From: Adiantum capillus-veneris
Lineage: Eukaryota > Streptophyta > Polypodiopsida > Polypodiales > Pteridaceae
Assembly (NCBI GenBank): GCA_014529385.2
Contig: CM043950.1
Coordinates: forward strand, 151,034,945 to 151,098,944
Direction of reading: 5' to 3'
DNA length: 64,000 nt
Positions 22,547 to 31,900 of the stretch are shown one piece after another. The translations under genes and the position numbers were made by a program. The first letter of the stretch is position 1, and each line of letters opens with the position of its first letter. The notes beneath the pieces were generated by a model. It saw only the letters and a program-made list of their open reading frames with translations. It was not told the origin of the DNA and did not search any database.

Positions 22547-22744
22547 TCCGCAACATATGAGCAGGACATGGCATACTACAAAGTGTGGAGCCATGTGCAA
22601 ATGAGGGATTCTTCTCACTCAAATGTTGGTAGTGAAACATTTATCTCCGCAACATATGAGCAGGACATGGCATACTACAAAGTGTGGAGCCATGTGCAAA
22701 TGATAGATTCTTCTCACTCAAATGTTGGTAGTGAAACTTTTATC
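22547..22744 (+). repeat. 99-bp in-frame tandem duplication
   Basis: Two nearly identical units at 22547 and 22646 encode a 33-residue repeat beginning SATYEQDMAYYKVWSH, downstream of RNase H in element C. Confidence 0.92.
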
Positions 22745-22980
22745 TCCACAGTCAGTTCTCCTCTTTTGAGTGATAAGCTACAGAGATGGAAGAATATTTC
22801 CATTATATGATGTGGGCATTCTGTGCCAAACTCCTTATGAATGTCACGACAATACAAGTGCAGGGCAACTAGGCATTGATAAGACTTACACTCTCATATA
22901 ATGATAGTTTTGATGGCTAGGTTTACATGGCTATGTTGAAGACTATGTTTTGCACTGCCAAAAATGTCAAGTTAATAAAG

Positions 22981-23226
22981 TATTGGGGTGGTAAATCCCA
23001 ATGTGCCACGCCTAAGTGTTGGGCGGTCGGAGACTAATCGGGAACTAACACTGACCATTCATTCTACATAAAACAATAAGGACTCATAACCTTAACACTA
23101 TTGTGTTTGGAGTCCATCCAAACCTATGTCTCCACTCTTCTTCTCTATTCTCCGTTGCTGCACACACACACGCTCTCACACGTGCACTTCAACTATGTCT
23201 CCACTCTTCTTCTCTATTCTCCATTG

Positions 23227-23276
<50 letters not shown>

Positions 23277-23293
23277 CTCACACGTGCACTTCA
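22981..23293 (+). repeat. Copia 5' LTR with internal duplication
   Basis: About 313 bp ending CACTTCA four bases before the primer site. A segment starting TGTCTCCACTCTTCTTCTC is duplicated at 23127 and 23196, and a (CA)n tract at about 23229-23272 lies in the second unit. The left end is set by the break in gypsy C and similarity to the other copia LTR. Confidence 0.7.
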
Positions 23294-23297
23294 ACTT

Positions 23298-23307
23298 GTA
23301 TCAGAGC
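23298..23307 (+). promoter_or_regulatory. Primer-binding site of second copia element
   Basis: GTATCAGAGC lies four bases after the LTR, the same spacing and sequence as in the 3.76-kb copia element. Confidence 0.85.
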
Positions 23308-23831
23308 TCAGGTGTTGGGAGAACCATTGGAGCTCGACAAGGAAGCAACAAAAATTATAGCACGTTTTTGCAGATTTGCTTTGGCCTATCAAAACATCTT
23401 CATTCAAGCCAATTCCCAAAATTCTTGATCGGTATTTTTTCCTCTTCAACTTTGTAGAAGAAAGTTTTCTCAAAATCTTCACTAATTTTAAGATACATCA
23501 CTCAGAGTGCCTGTAGTACGAAGCTGCAAATTTTTACAGATCTATTTTGACCTATAAAAATAGTTCATTTTATGTCCATTCGTGCAATTCCCCATCATTT
23601 TTGTATGGTCTACAACTTTGTAGAAGGAAGTTTATTGCAAATTTTGCGCCGTTTGAGAGATATTCAGTTCAAATAGCAAGATGGTCTACCTTCATTGATT
23701 CTTTTGCATAGAGGTTTTCATTGTAGACTCTTTCTGCAATCTCTATCACATGCATATTTGATGCAAGAGCTTGAGGGTCTTTTAAATCAAACAAACTACC
23801 ACAACGGTTACAGAAAATTCAAACAAACTAC
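23308..23831 (+). other. Copia leader, left part
   Basis: Non-coding, with two related segments (CTTCAACTTTGTAGAAG at about 23443 and CTACAACTTTGTAGAAGGA at about 23610). Near the end, AAACAAACTACCACAACGGTTA occurs, and its first half recurs immediately before the CACTA insertion. It continues at 29110. Confidence 0.55.
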
Positions 23832-23869
23832 CACTACAAGAGGTTGTGTGCTCTTGTGACGCTGTTAGC

Positions 23870-24066
23870 GACGGAAATACACTGGGTTTTTATAACCCCC
23901 GGCGTCGCTAATAGCGTCGCTACGAGAGCGTCGCTATATGCGTCGTTATAAGAGTCGCTATATAGAGACACTCATAGCGACGCTCATAGCGACGGTTATA
24001 GAGACGTTTACACAGAAGTCTATAGCGACGCTACAGAGCCATAAATAGCGACTGTTATAGCGACGT
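23870..24066. repeat. CACTA subterminal repeats, left end
   Basis: Clustered GTCGCTA and TAGCGACG units in both orientations (for example GCGTCGCTAATAGCGTCGCT). They mirror those at 28985-29090 on the right. These are the known location of regulatory-protein binding sites in CACTA elements. Confidence 0.85.
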
Positions 24067-24446
24067 CCGAGAGAATTTTTTTTTGGTGACAGGGCATTGA
24101 ATGCCCTGCCACCCATCAACCATATTGTACTTGATTCACTTTTTTAAAAAAGTGCAAGGGTAGATAATAGACCCAAAATAGTCACCCACAAGACGCATTG
24201 TTTGCAAAATTGACAAGCGTAAAATTGACAATTGTACACATCATAGGCAAAATAAATTGATTGGCAAATGTAATAATGACAATTGTACAACATCATAGGC
24301 ATAAAGAATTGATTGGCAAAATGAAATGCGGTGACAAATGTAATAATATACATGGTTCAAAAAGACGTATAAAATCCGTCTCATGATACATAAGCTATGA
24401 GAAACCCTAAACTAATGCTATCTAGCTACGGCTAAACTGACGTCGT

Positions 24447-25756
24447 CTAGTCAGACGTCTCATCGCGTCCAAGCGGCGTATCTGTCGGATTCTGCAAAAA
24501 AAGACAATAAGACAGCTTTCAGTAAGTATAAACATATAACGACATTTATAAAACAATACAAAAAATAGAAAAGAGTAAACCCTAATACTAACCATGCCGC
24601 CGCGAGAACTGAGAATGTCCATCAGGGCATTTAAGCCCTTCCTGCCTGCGTACTCGTGCTCGTACGGTGTGGGATCACGTCCTATCATCGACCACTGTCA
24701 AAAGATACAAAGATTTCATTATGTTAGAATTAAAAAACTCATAAACCCTAAACTATCGAACATAAAGAGCAATGCGAAAACACTTACAAAATCAGACTCA
24801 AATGATGCCCATCCACCGCTCCCCAAGTGGTGCGAGCTCCCTGCCTCTACTCGCGCTCTGGCTGCATCCTTTTGTTGCTTCCACTTGTCAGGATTCTCGC
24901 GCGCTGCTTTCTTCGCATTCTTCCAATCTTCTTTGGCCAGCCAATCTAGCCTATTCCACCCATGCTTGATTGCTTTTTGCACTTCGGAACGCTTGTGTTT
25001 GCAGTATTCGCGCATTCGAATCTTCATCAGGTCTTCATTGAAGCGCTGATCCCGTGTTGGAACGGGAAACTCATCATGAAGTATGCTGATGACTCTGTTT
25101 TTTAAATCACTTGGTACTTCACTCCATTTGTTTAGTATGTAGTGTCTAAACAACTGAGAGCAAAGACCACGCATGCGCGAGATCACCTTCTTGCCGTCAT
25201 CATCCATGATGATGCCGCCGCTGAAGTCGACGGAGTAAGGCAAGCCCTCTGGCCGGTGACGCGTGAACCTGGGTGTCCCGGCAGGGGTCTCTAGCGGCGT
25301 GTCGATGGGGGTACAGACGTCAGGTGTCTCCACCGACGTCTGGGCCCCGAAGCGAGGAGTGTCGAGTGGGGTGGCTCCTGGCGGAGTAGGTAGAGGTGTG
25401 TAGCTGCTAGGAACAGTCAGCCGTGCAAAACTTGGCGTACATGGAGATGCTGTGGCTGGTGTGGGGGCGGGCAAAGAAGGGGAGGGTAAAGAGCCTCGTC
25501 GAACACGAGGCGGTGTGGAGGCATCGGTGGCGGAATCCCCACAACAACCGCCACCGCCACCACTAGAGCGCCGGTGTCTAGATGAGTGTGAAGCTCGTCT
25601 CGTCCACGCCGAAGCTTCGGAGCATGCCGAATGCTCCGAAAGAGAGGGAGATGCGAATGGAGTAGGAACGCGCGATGATGCGCCAGAGCGATGACGCTCC
25701 ACGTACCAGTGTCTCTGCTACGGTGACAAAGAAGAAAGAAACTCCTCATCATCCAT
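24447..25756 (-). pseudogene. CACTA second gene (plant transposase_24-like), three exons
   Basis: Exon 1 runs 25756 to 24788, exon 2 24694 to 24593 and exon 3 24491 to 24447. Introns 24787-24695 and 24592-24492 have GT/AG borders (GTAAGT, GTTAGT; TTGACAG, TTTGCAG) and preserve frame. The N-terminal half is Ser/Pro/Thr-rich. The C-terminal half has RHYILNKWSEVPSDLKNRV, KHGWNRLDWLAKEDW and ARENPDKWKQQKDAARARVE, matching the Ptta/En-Spm family (PF03004 type), followed by GRDPTPYEHEYAGRKGLN. The likely start MDDEEFLSSLSP is followed at codon 13 by one TAG; otherwise the frame is open. Such proteins bind element ends. Initiation after the stop would give a nearly full protein. Confidence 0.8.
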
Positions 25757-26028
25757 ACCTGCATTAAACACACGAATATTTAAACTTAATATTGAATGAA
25801 TAGAGTAGACAATGATGCAAAGACCATTAAATACAATGACGTAATGACGCATATAAATACAATGACGCAATGAATTGAGTGATAGAAGAGGCAAGTCGAA
25901 AACTCAGAATTTTCAATCAAAAGATGTGAGCGCGAGTAGAAAAGAGCGTTATACACCATGGAAGGTACTTAGAGAGCCAGAGCTTTTACAACACGGAGCA
26001 AAATTGTTCAAATACAATATTTGTGGCT

Positions 26029-26736
26029 TTAAGAGATCTCTCTCTCATCCTCGCATAACTCAGCATAGCTTCCTATATCTATATAGAGCTCTCCGTTTAA
26101 ACACATATCCTCTGTTTCATTTTGTAGCTCCTCTGCATGCACCCCATATAGAGTAGTAGCATCTTGATGCTCGTTTGGCACCACCGCAGCGGCTTCTGAT
26201 TGAGCATCTTCTCTGATCTCCTCCATTGATGCCGTTGTGATTGGCACATGGTATCCTTCATACGTCCTTGCACTACGAGGGGCTACCTCTATGACGTACC
26301 ACCAGTTTGATGTAGACTTTGTAGGATGAAATATTACCTGCCAGAGCCACATAACTTACATCAGAGCTTTCAAGCACATAACTTGTAAAAGGGGGATGTT
26401 AACTATTTACATACTTACTTGTTCACAATGCTCGAGTAGTACGAAAGTGTCTCTTAGGTCAGTCCATTTCTTAGTAGAATCCACCTCAAGAAAACCAGAC
26501 TCTCCTCTACCCACAGTAGCGTTGCGACCCTCCATGATTATCTTGAACCATTGCACGTCGAACAAGTCGACCAAAAATCCTCTGTAATCGATCCTCAAAA
26601 TCTCTTGCAGCGTGCCGAAGTAAGTGAGTTCCGCCACCATAGGATCTGCATCAGAGGAACGTCGTCGACTAGACTGTTCAAATTTTGCCATGATTCCACA
26701 ATCTTGAGTAAAACGCTTTTTGTCGATTCGTTCCAC
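26029..26736 (-). pseudogene. CACTA transposase C-terminal region (DUF4216-like)
   Basis: Two exons, 26736-26419 and 26337-26029, joined across an 81-bp intron with GTAAGT and GGCAG borders. The joined frame carries YFGTLQEILRIDYRGFLVD, LFDVQWFKIIMEGR, then across the junction EHCEQVIFHP and NWWYVIEVAPRS, which is the pattern of the DUF4216 domain at the C-terminus of TNP2-type transposases. A Glu/Asp-rich tail follows. The catalytic transposase_21 core that should lie upstream is absent. Confidence 0.75.
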
Positions 26737-26797
26737 CCTAAAATGTCAACCTTTACACCATGCTGCTGTGTATGACTTATACTACAACGAACAAAGA

Positions 26798-27010
26798 TTA
26801 TGAGTGGCCAGCGTCAGAGTCCGACGAGTTATAATTGGCAACAACTCCATCTATAATAGATGGATCGAACTCGCCAAATTCGCGAACGTGCTGCAAAGAA
26901 ACACGTCTTGTCCGTCGCACAGCATGCTTGCATTGATTACAAGGACATAAGACCCTCGTTGAGAGATAGGTGTTTCGGTTGGACGGTCCCACATCCTCGT
27001 CACTACTCAT
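26798..27010 (-). pseudogene. CACTA transposase N-terminal zinc-binding region
   Basis: A 70-residue frame with RVLCPCNQCKH and a following VSLQHVREFGEF. This resembles the transposase-associated N-terminal domain of plant CACTA transposases, with its Cys-Pro-Cys-x2-Cys pattern and conserved His/Gly-Phe segment. It is followed almost directly by the C-terminal domain, so the central DDE/D region has been deleted. Confidence 0.7.
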
Positions 27011-27072
27011 AATGAGGATAAAAATCTTATAACCTGGACAACAAATTTAATATTCTATTGGCATTCTTCGTC

Positions 27073-27075
<3 letters not shown>

Positions 27076-27126
<51 letters not shown>
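27076..27126. repeat. (TC)n microsatellite inside CACTA
   Basis: An uninterrupted run of about 25 units just upstream, in gene orientation, of the transposase N-terminal frame. Confidence 0.95.
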
Positions 27127-27128
<2 letters not shown>

Positions 27129-27438
27129 ACCTCACATTCTCTAGTCATGTCCAATCCCCGCACACCTCGGTCTAGAGGTGCACGGAGATCAGAACCACCG
27201 GGTTATAATCTCGTCTTTATTGGTCAATACCTATATTTGTGGGTACAAGAAATCTACAGACCCACATCTACATGATACTGCATGTAGTGGACAAAACCCC
27301 TTTGCCTCTTCTCTAGTTGTAGCACTTCACAGCATCTTAACATCTTTTCACAGTAGATCTTTTCACTGTTCGTCTAACTCTAAACCCTAAACCGTAAGTA
27401 ATTCTTGCGTGGACTCGATCTAACGTAAATAAGCGTAA

Positions 27439-28290
27439 ATCTAAATAAACGTAAATCTAACTAAAAATAAACCTAAATCTAATTTAACGTAAGTCTACAT
27501 CTAACCTAATCTTTAACGTCTTTTGGGATAGTTTCCTACGACGTTAAAACTCTCTTCTTCTTGTGTGTGTGTGTGTGTGTGGGTAAACCTAAATAAACCT
27601 AAGTCTAATCTAATATAACATAAATCTAAATCTAACGTAAATTATGTTATATTAAAAACAAAGAACTAAACTAACAGGGATTATAAGAACCTTAAAACTG
27701 ATTTAACACATAATTTTTCACATAACTCGGCAAGAGTTGGCATTCTCATCACTAAAGATGTGAGAGTTAACTTCCGGCGGTGACGCTGCCTCATCTCCAT
27801 CCACATCTGACGACAGCAATTGGCCCTTTAGACCGTTCTTGCTCTTGTTACTAACTTTGAAGTTGCTGTTGAATGACTAGAGGTTGTCTAGATGGTCATT
27901 GTGTCGGGGATGTAGTGGCTCTTGCCGCCCTGAAGATCCACCTTCTTCCCTATCTTCTGAAGACATTTCACCAGTACTTTTGGATCGACGGAGCCCACCA
28001 TGAGTGAAGGCAGCAATACCCTATATTCCACTGAGGGCTTTCTTCACCCGCTTCATGCAGGCATCGCAGTCTATGGAGACCTAAATCTAATCTAATATAA
28101 CGTAAATCTAAATCTAGCGTAAATAAACGTAAATCTAATTAAAAATAAACCTAAATCTAATCTAATTTAACTTAAATAAATCTAAATCTAATTTAACGTA
28201 AGTCTACATCTAACCTAATCTTTAACGTCTTTTAGGATAGTTTCCTACGACGTTATAACTCTCTTCTTCTTGTGTGTGTGCGCGTGTGTA
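27439..28290. repeat. Direct repeats flanking the captured gene segment
   Basis: A segment of about 140-150 bp (AACGTAAGTCTACATCTAAC, TTTCCTACGACGTTA and CTCTCTTCTTCTTGTGTGTG in that order) occurs near 27439-27581 and again near 28127-28277. AT-rich AAATCTAA-type units surround both. The HMA-like fragment lies between them, so capture and flanking duplication may be connected (inference). Confidence 0.8.
27700..28080 (-). pseudogene. Captured heavy-metal-associated (HMA) domain gene fragment
   Basis: The minus strand from 28080 reads VSIDCDACMKRVKKALSGI, including the Cys-x2-Cys metal site, and after a stop and frameshift VDPKVLVKCLQKIGKKVDLQ. These two blocks are the beginning and end of the HMA domain of plant HIPP-type metallochaperones. 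The middle strand-helix part is missing. Downstream codons are Ser/Asp-rich and of uncertain origin. Position inside a CACTA element indicates transduplication of a host exon. The fragment is not expected to make a working metal-binding protein. Confidence 0.72.
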
Positions 28291-28481
28291 GATGTGTGTG
28301 CCAATAAAAAGAGATAAATGGTATAACCTTTCTATCACCCATGCCAAGTATGATAGATTGGTTATGCCATTTCCCTCTTGAATAATAGGTCTTGAGTTCA
28401 ACTCCTCGTCGGCTAGATCTTTAGGTCTTTTAATTTTAATTAGTTTCCTACGACGTTAAATTAGTTTCTCTCTCTTTCTCT

Positions 28482-28640
28482 CTCAATGTGTGTGCGTTTT
28501 TTTGTTTATGCATGTTTTCTCTCTCTTTTCCTCTCTCAATGTGTGCGTTTTTTGTTTATGCATGTTCTCTCTCTCTTTTCCTCTCTCAATGTGTGCGTTT
28601 TTTGTTTATGCATGCTCTCTCTCTCTTTTCCTCTCTCAAT
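28482..28640. repeat. About 50-bp tandem repeat, three units and a partial fourth
   Basis: Units begin CAATGTGTG at about 28484, 28537 and 28587, each with TTTTTTGTTTATGCATG and ending CTCTCTTTTCCTCTCT. A partial fourth follows from 28637. Confidence 0.88.
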
Positions 28641-28697
28641 GTGTGTGTGCATTCTTTGTTTATGTATGTGTGTGTGCGTTTTTGTTTATGTTTGTAC

Positions 28698-28726
28698 TCT
28701 CTCTCTCTCTCTCTCTCAAAAACACT

Positions 28727-28759
<33 letters not shown>

Positions 28760-28830
28760 GGAGAGAGAAAGAGGGGAAGGGAACATGAGAGTGAGGAGAG
28801 GGAAGGAGCATACCTGGCTCTCCTTCCTCT

Positions 28831-28863
<33 letters not shown>

Positions 28864-28866
28864 GAG

Positions 28867-28899
<33 letters not shown>

Positions 28900-28900
28900 C
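28698..28900. repeat. CT, GT and GA microsatellite cluster
   Basis: (CT)n at about 28698-28718, (TG)n then (GA)n at 28728-28759, and (GT)n then (GA)n at 28836-28900. Confidence 0.92.
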
Positions 28901-28918
28901 GTTACCTGCTCCTTGCTT

Positions 28919-28967
28919 GAGGGCGCCGAAAAACTCAGATCTGAGATCTGAGTTTTTGGGCGCTCTC
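28919..28967. repeat. Near-perfect hairpin in the CACTA subterminal region
   Basis: GAAAAACTCAGATCT is followed by its inverse GAGATCTGAGTTTTT, flanked by complementary GAG(G)GCGCC and GGGCGCTC arms. It is about 49 bp and directly precedes the right subterminal repeats. Confidence 0.85.
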
Positions 28968-29109
28968 TATTATTTTTTTAGCCCAGTCGGCGTCGCTATG
29001 TGCGTCGTAAATTTACAAGTAAATTTGCGACGCTCATAGCGACGCCGGGAATTCTTTTTTTTGAGCGTCGCTGTGTGAGCGTCGCTAATATGAATAGCCT
29101 CTTGTAGTG

Positions 29110-29562
29110 TACCACAACGGTTTATGTATTATGATGGAAATATGCAAAGCCTATTGTTGAGGTTCGTTGTAAGGTTTTATTGAGCTGGGGGATTCTCAAA
29201 TGTGGAGATCCTTTCGGTGATTTTTCTGCATCGACATAGGATGTATGTTTATGTCGTTAGTTTATTATTGGTGTGCATCTGCTGACCCGCCATTGTTGGC
29301 ATTGTTGTCATCTTTATGCGTATGTGTTTGATAGGGTTCAGTTGGTCAGAGACACTCTTCTAGAGTTGGAGACAGTGACAGTGACAGCTCTTTGAGATTC
29401 TATCTTGCCAGTTTAGCCAATTTGATCAGCGTTTTAGTCATTGTACACATTTTTTTTGGGTTCAAAAGTCAGTTTTGTAGGGGAGACTCTATCAAAAAAT
29501 TTCAGGTTTTCTATCATCTTCTTTAGTGTAGCAGATCTATCACTTTTGTTCCTTGTCAAGTG
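29110..29562 (+). other. Copia leader, right part
   Basis: Continues the leader interrupted by CACTA (TACCACAACGGTTTATG follows the target duplication). Non-coding up to the gag ATG at 29563. Confidence 0.6.
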
Positions 29563-31342
29563 ATGGCTTCACCATCAGAGAACTCTTTGTTCAACATTGA
29601 GAAGTTAGATGGCACTACCTTCCCATTTTGGAAGGAACAAATTTGCAATGTCTTAGTACAAAAGAACCAGATCCGATCGATCAAGATAAAGGGGATGAAC
29701 CTAAGGATATGGATGAATATGATTGGTAGGAGTTGGATGAGCTTGCCAGCTCCACCATCATGCTGACTTTGTCAAAGAATGTGTACTTCATTGTGAACAT
29801 GGAAATGACTAGCTATGAGTTCTAGAAGAAGTTATGTGAGTTGTATGAGAAGCAAAGTGCAACATCACAGGTTTATTGACTAAAAAAGTTAGTTGATTTG
29901 AAGATGGATGAGGGCACAACCATGTGAAACCATCTCAATGCGTTCAATACAATATTCAGTCAGCTTTCTGCACAAGGAGTCAATTTTGAGGATTCGATCG
30001 AAGCAATGTTCTTGCTAGTTACATTGCCAAAAATTTGGGATACTTTTTGCACATCCATAAGTAAATCAACACCTCCTAATGGTTTAACATGTGCTGATGT
30101 TGAGGGCAATTTCCTTACTAAAGAGGTTAGCTAGAAGAATCTTGATGCTTCTTGTGGTACTAGCAATGCTCTCATTGTTTGTGGTCGATGGAAAAGGGCA
30201 AGCAGAATCAGAGAGGAAAAATCTCGTGGCCAAAAATACATTGAGTGCTATCATTGTCACAAAAAGGGTCACATGAAGAAAGACTACCAAAACTGGAAAA
30301 AAGAGAAAGGTAAAGACAAGAAGCATGAAGAAGGAAATACTAAGGAAACCAGTACAAAGATTGAAGAGATAAAAAATGTTTTTGTTGAAGATTTAGATGG
30401 AGACATCATGGATTCATCATTTTTGGTTGCCATTGATGACTATGCTTTACAGGATTGGTTTCTTGACTCAGGTGCATCGGTTCATGTGACTCCTCACAAA
30501 GAGTGGTTCAGTACATATGATGCAGCTTGTAAAGGTCGAGTTTGTCTTGGCAATGATTTTTCTTGTGACATAGTTGGTGTTGGTGATGTGCAGCTAAAAT
30601 TTCAGAATGTTTCTTCATTCATGCTCAAGAATGTGTGCCATGTACCAAAGCTTACCAAAAGCTTGATTAGTACAGGACAATTGGATGACGCAGGATATTA
30701 CTGCACATTTGGTGATAGTTCATGGAAGATCACCAAAGGTTCTTTAGTGATAGCACATGGTTCAAAGTCTGGGACTTTGTACATGCTACATGTATCCGAT
30801 GTAAAATACTATGTAATTTGTGTAACCAAGCAGCCAAGTGTTTCTTTGTGGCGTCGCTGGTTAAGACATATGTCTCAAAAGGGAATGAAAATTTTGTCTC
30901 TTTTTGGTTATGTTCTTGGTTTCAATTTCTCAAACTTTTCAGTTTGTGAGCATTGTCTTTATGGTAAACAAACACAATTACCACACAAAAGGGGAAGCAC
31001 TAAAAAAAGTGAGAGATTAGAGTTAGTGCATAGTAATGTGTGTGGACCTATGCCTAACGTATCCATGGGAGATTCATTGTACTTTGTTACATTCATTGAT
31101 GACTTGTCAAGGAGAGTGTGGATATATCCTCCCGGGAATAAGGATGAGGTTTTTTCAAAATTTTAGAATTTTGTGGCATTACTAGAGAATCAGTCTTGCA
31201 ACAAAGTCAAGTTCTTAAGGTCAGACAATGGTGGTGCGTATGTCACTAAATAATTTAAAAATTTATGTGATTCCAAAGGCATCAAAAAAGAGTTGACTGC
31301 TCGATATAACCCTCCACAAAATGGTGTTGCTGAGAGGATGAA
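29563..31342 (+). pseudogene. Copia gag-protease-integrase, broken
   Basis: Gag begins MASPSENSLFNIEKLDGTTF with FWKEQICNVL, then UBN2-type helices with stops. The zinc knuckle CYHCHKKGHMKKDY (30.25 kb) has lost its last Cys to Tyr. Protease WFLDSGASVHVTPHKEWF (30.46 kb) keeps Asp-Ser-Gly. The pre-integrase finger CEHCLYGKQTQLPHKRG and integrase YFVTFIDDLSRRVW, FLRSDNGGAYVTK and NPPQNGVAERMN follow in order. A 297-codon frame spans the knuckle to integrase. At 31342, inside the ERMN(R)TL motif, sequence switches to a LINE. Stops at several points mean it is dead. Confidence 0.92.
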
Positions 31343-31900
31343 TTGTAGGGTGAAGGTTCTCTCTAGGGAAATTGGTCTAGGTAGATGCTCACAATGCAAA
31401 ACGACTAGTGAAGACCTCTCTCATCTCTTCAAGGAGTGCCCAATGGTTTGTCGCCTAGCAAGAAAGATTTGCAAATGGGTTCAAAAGACCTGGAAAATAG
31501 GATTGTTCAAGAACGATCTCTTCTTAGGAGGAAAGGTATTCAAGAGCCAAACGCTGCTCATTGCAATGCAAATCATGAGATTTTGCTACTTCAAACACGT
31601 TTGGAAGGCAAGGAACTGTGGATCTTCGAGTACACCATGGACACAACTAAGTTCACAGAGATAATCCAAGAAAGCAGGGGGTGGGAAACAAGTAAACTCT
31701 GGTGAGTGAAACAGTGCCATGGTCATCGCAATGAATGACTTGCATGGGTAAAGGTATGGGCTCATTCATTGTGGTGGGGTGGCTCCCCTATATGCCAATG
31801 TATCTATGACCCTTTGAAGTTGTCATGGGTCCTCACTAGCATGGTGGGAATTTGTAAATTTTTTATTATGCTAATATAATCGACTCACCATTGCATTAGG
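31343..31900 (+). pseudogene. LINE 3' end fragment with RT zinc-binding domain
   Basis: CSQCKTTSEDLSHLFKECPM at 31385 matches the Cys/His pattern of the zinc-binding domain C-terminal to plant LINE RTs, followed by KICKWVQKTW. Then comes a non-coding tail with GGGTGGCTCCCC and TAATATAATCGACTCAC, which resembles the tail of the LINE fragment at 33024-33255. It is fused in frame to the copia integrase by chance. No poly(A) or target duplication is clear. Confidence 0.7.

Larger units (their letters stand above)
21026..22980 (+). pseudogene. Ty3-gypsy pol remnant (element C): RT, RNase H, integrase start
   Basis: RT palm starts as MDSVLRPYLGRFFIVF at about 21035, then VFELLQENKLYAKESKCDF. The connection region CDFLKEKVHYLRHVI...DQSKVDAIRR appears twice because of a tandem duplication. 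RNase H follows at 22145 (IADPLEPYSLETNAS, then LYGAQFEIVSDHES). The integrase zinc finger ends at YVLHCQKCQVNK (22.94-22.98 kb), with Gln replacing the second His of the HHCC set. The catalytic YxDD box has been lost. Stops and frameshifts occur throughout. The element is cut at 22980 by the LTR of a second copia element. Confidence 0.88.
23832..29109 (-). mobile_element. CACTA (En/Spm-type) transposon, 5278 bp
   Basis: Ends are perfect 12-bp inverted repeats CACTACAAGAGG and CCTCTTGTAGTG, with a 3-bp target duplication TAC at 23829-23831 and 29110-29112. Both ends carry many copies of GCGTCGCTA and TAGCGACG subterminal repeats, the usual binding sites for the CACTA regulatory protein. Minus-strand genes include transposase N- and C-terminal parts without the catalytic core and a second, spliced gene. 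The element is nested in the leader of a copia element and is non-autonomous as it stands. Confidence 0.95.
22981..31342 (+). mobile_element. Second Ty1-copia element, 5' part, with nested CACTA
   Basis: Plus-strand order is 5' LTR (22981-23293), primer site, leader, gag, protease and integrase up to 31342, where the frame breaks into LINE sequence. A 5278-bp CACTA element interrupts the leader at 23832-29109. RT, RNase H and the 3' LTR are not in the window. The LTR starts TATTGGGGTGG, a TG-to-TA change relative to the 3.76-kb copia LTR (TGTTGGGG), and both elements carry the same primer site, so they are probably related families. Confidence 0.8.

Noticed and set aside
27420-28300. Telomere-like repeats in the AAATCTAA-rich stretches
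   Set aside because: Words are CTAAATCTAA-type and irregular, not tandem TTTAGGG or CCCTAAA arrays.
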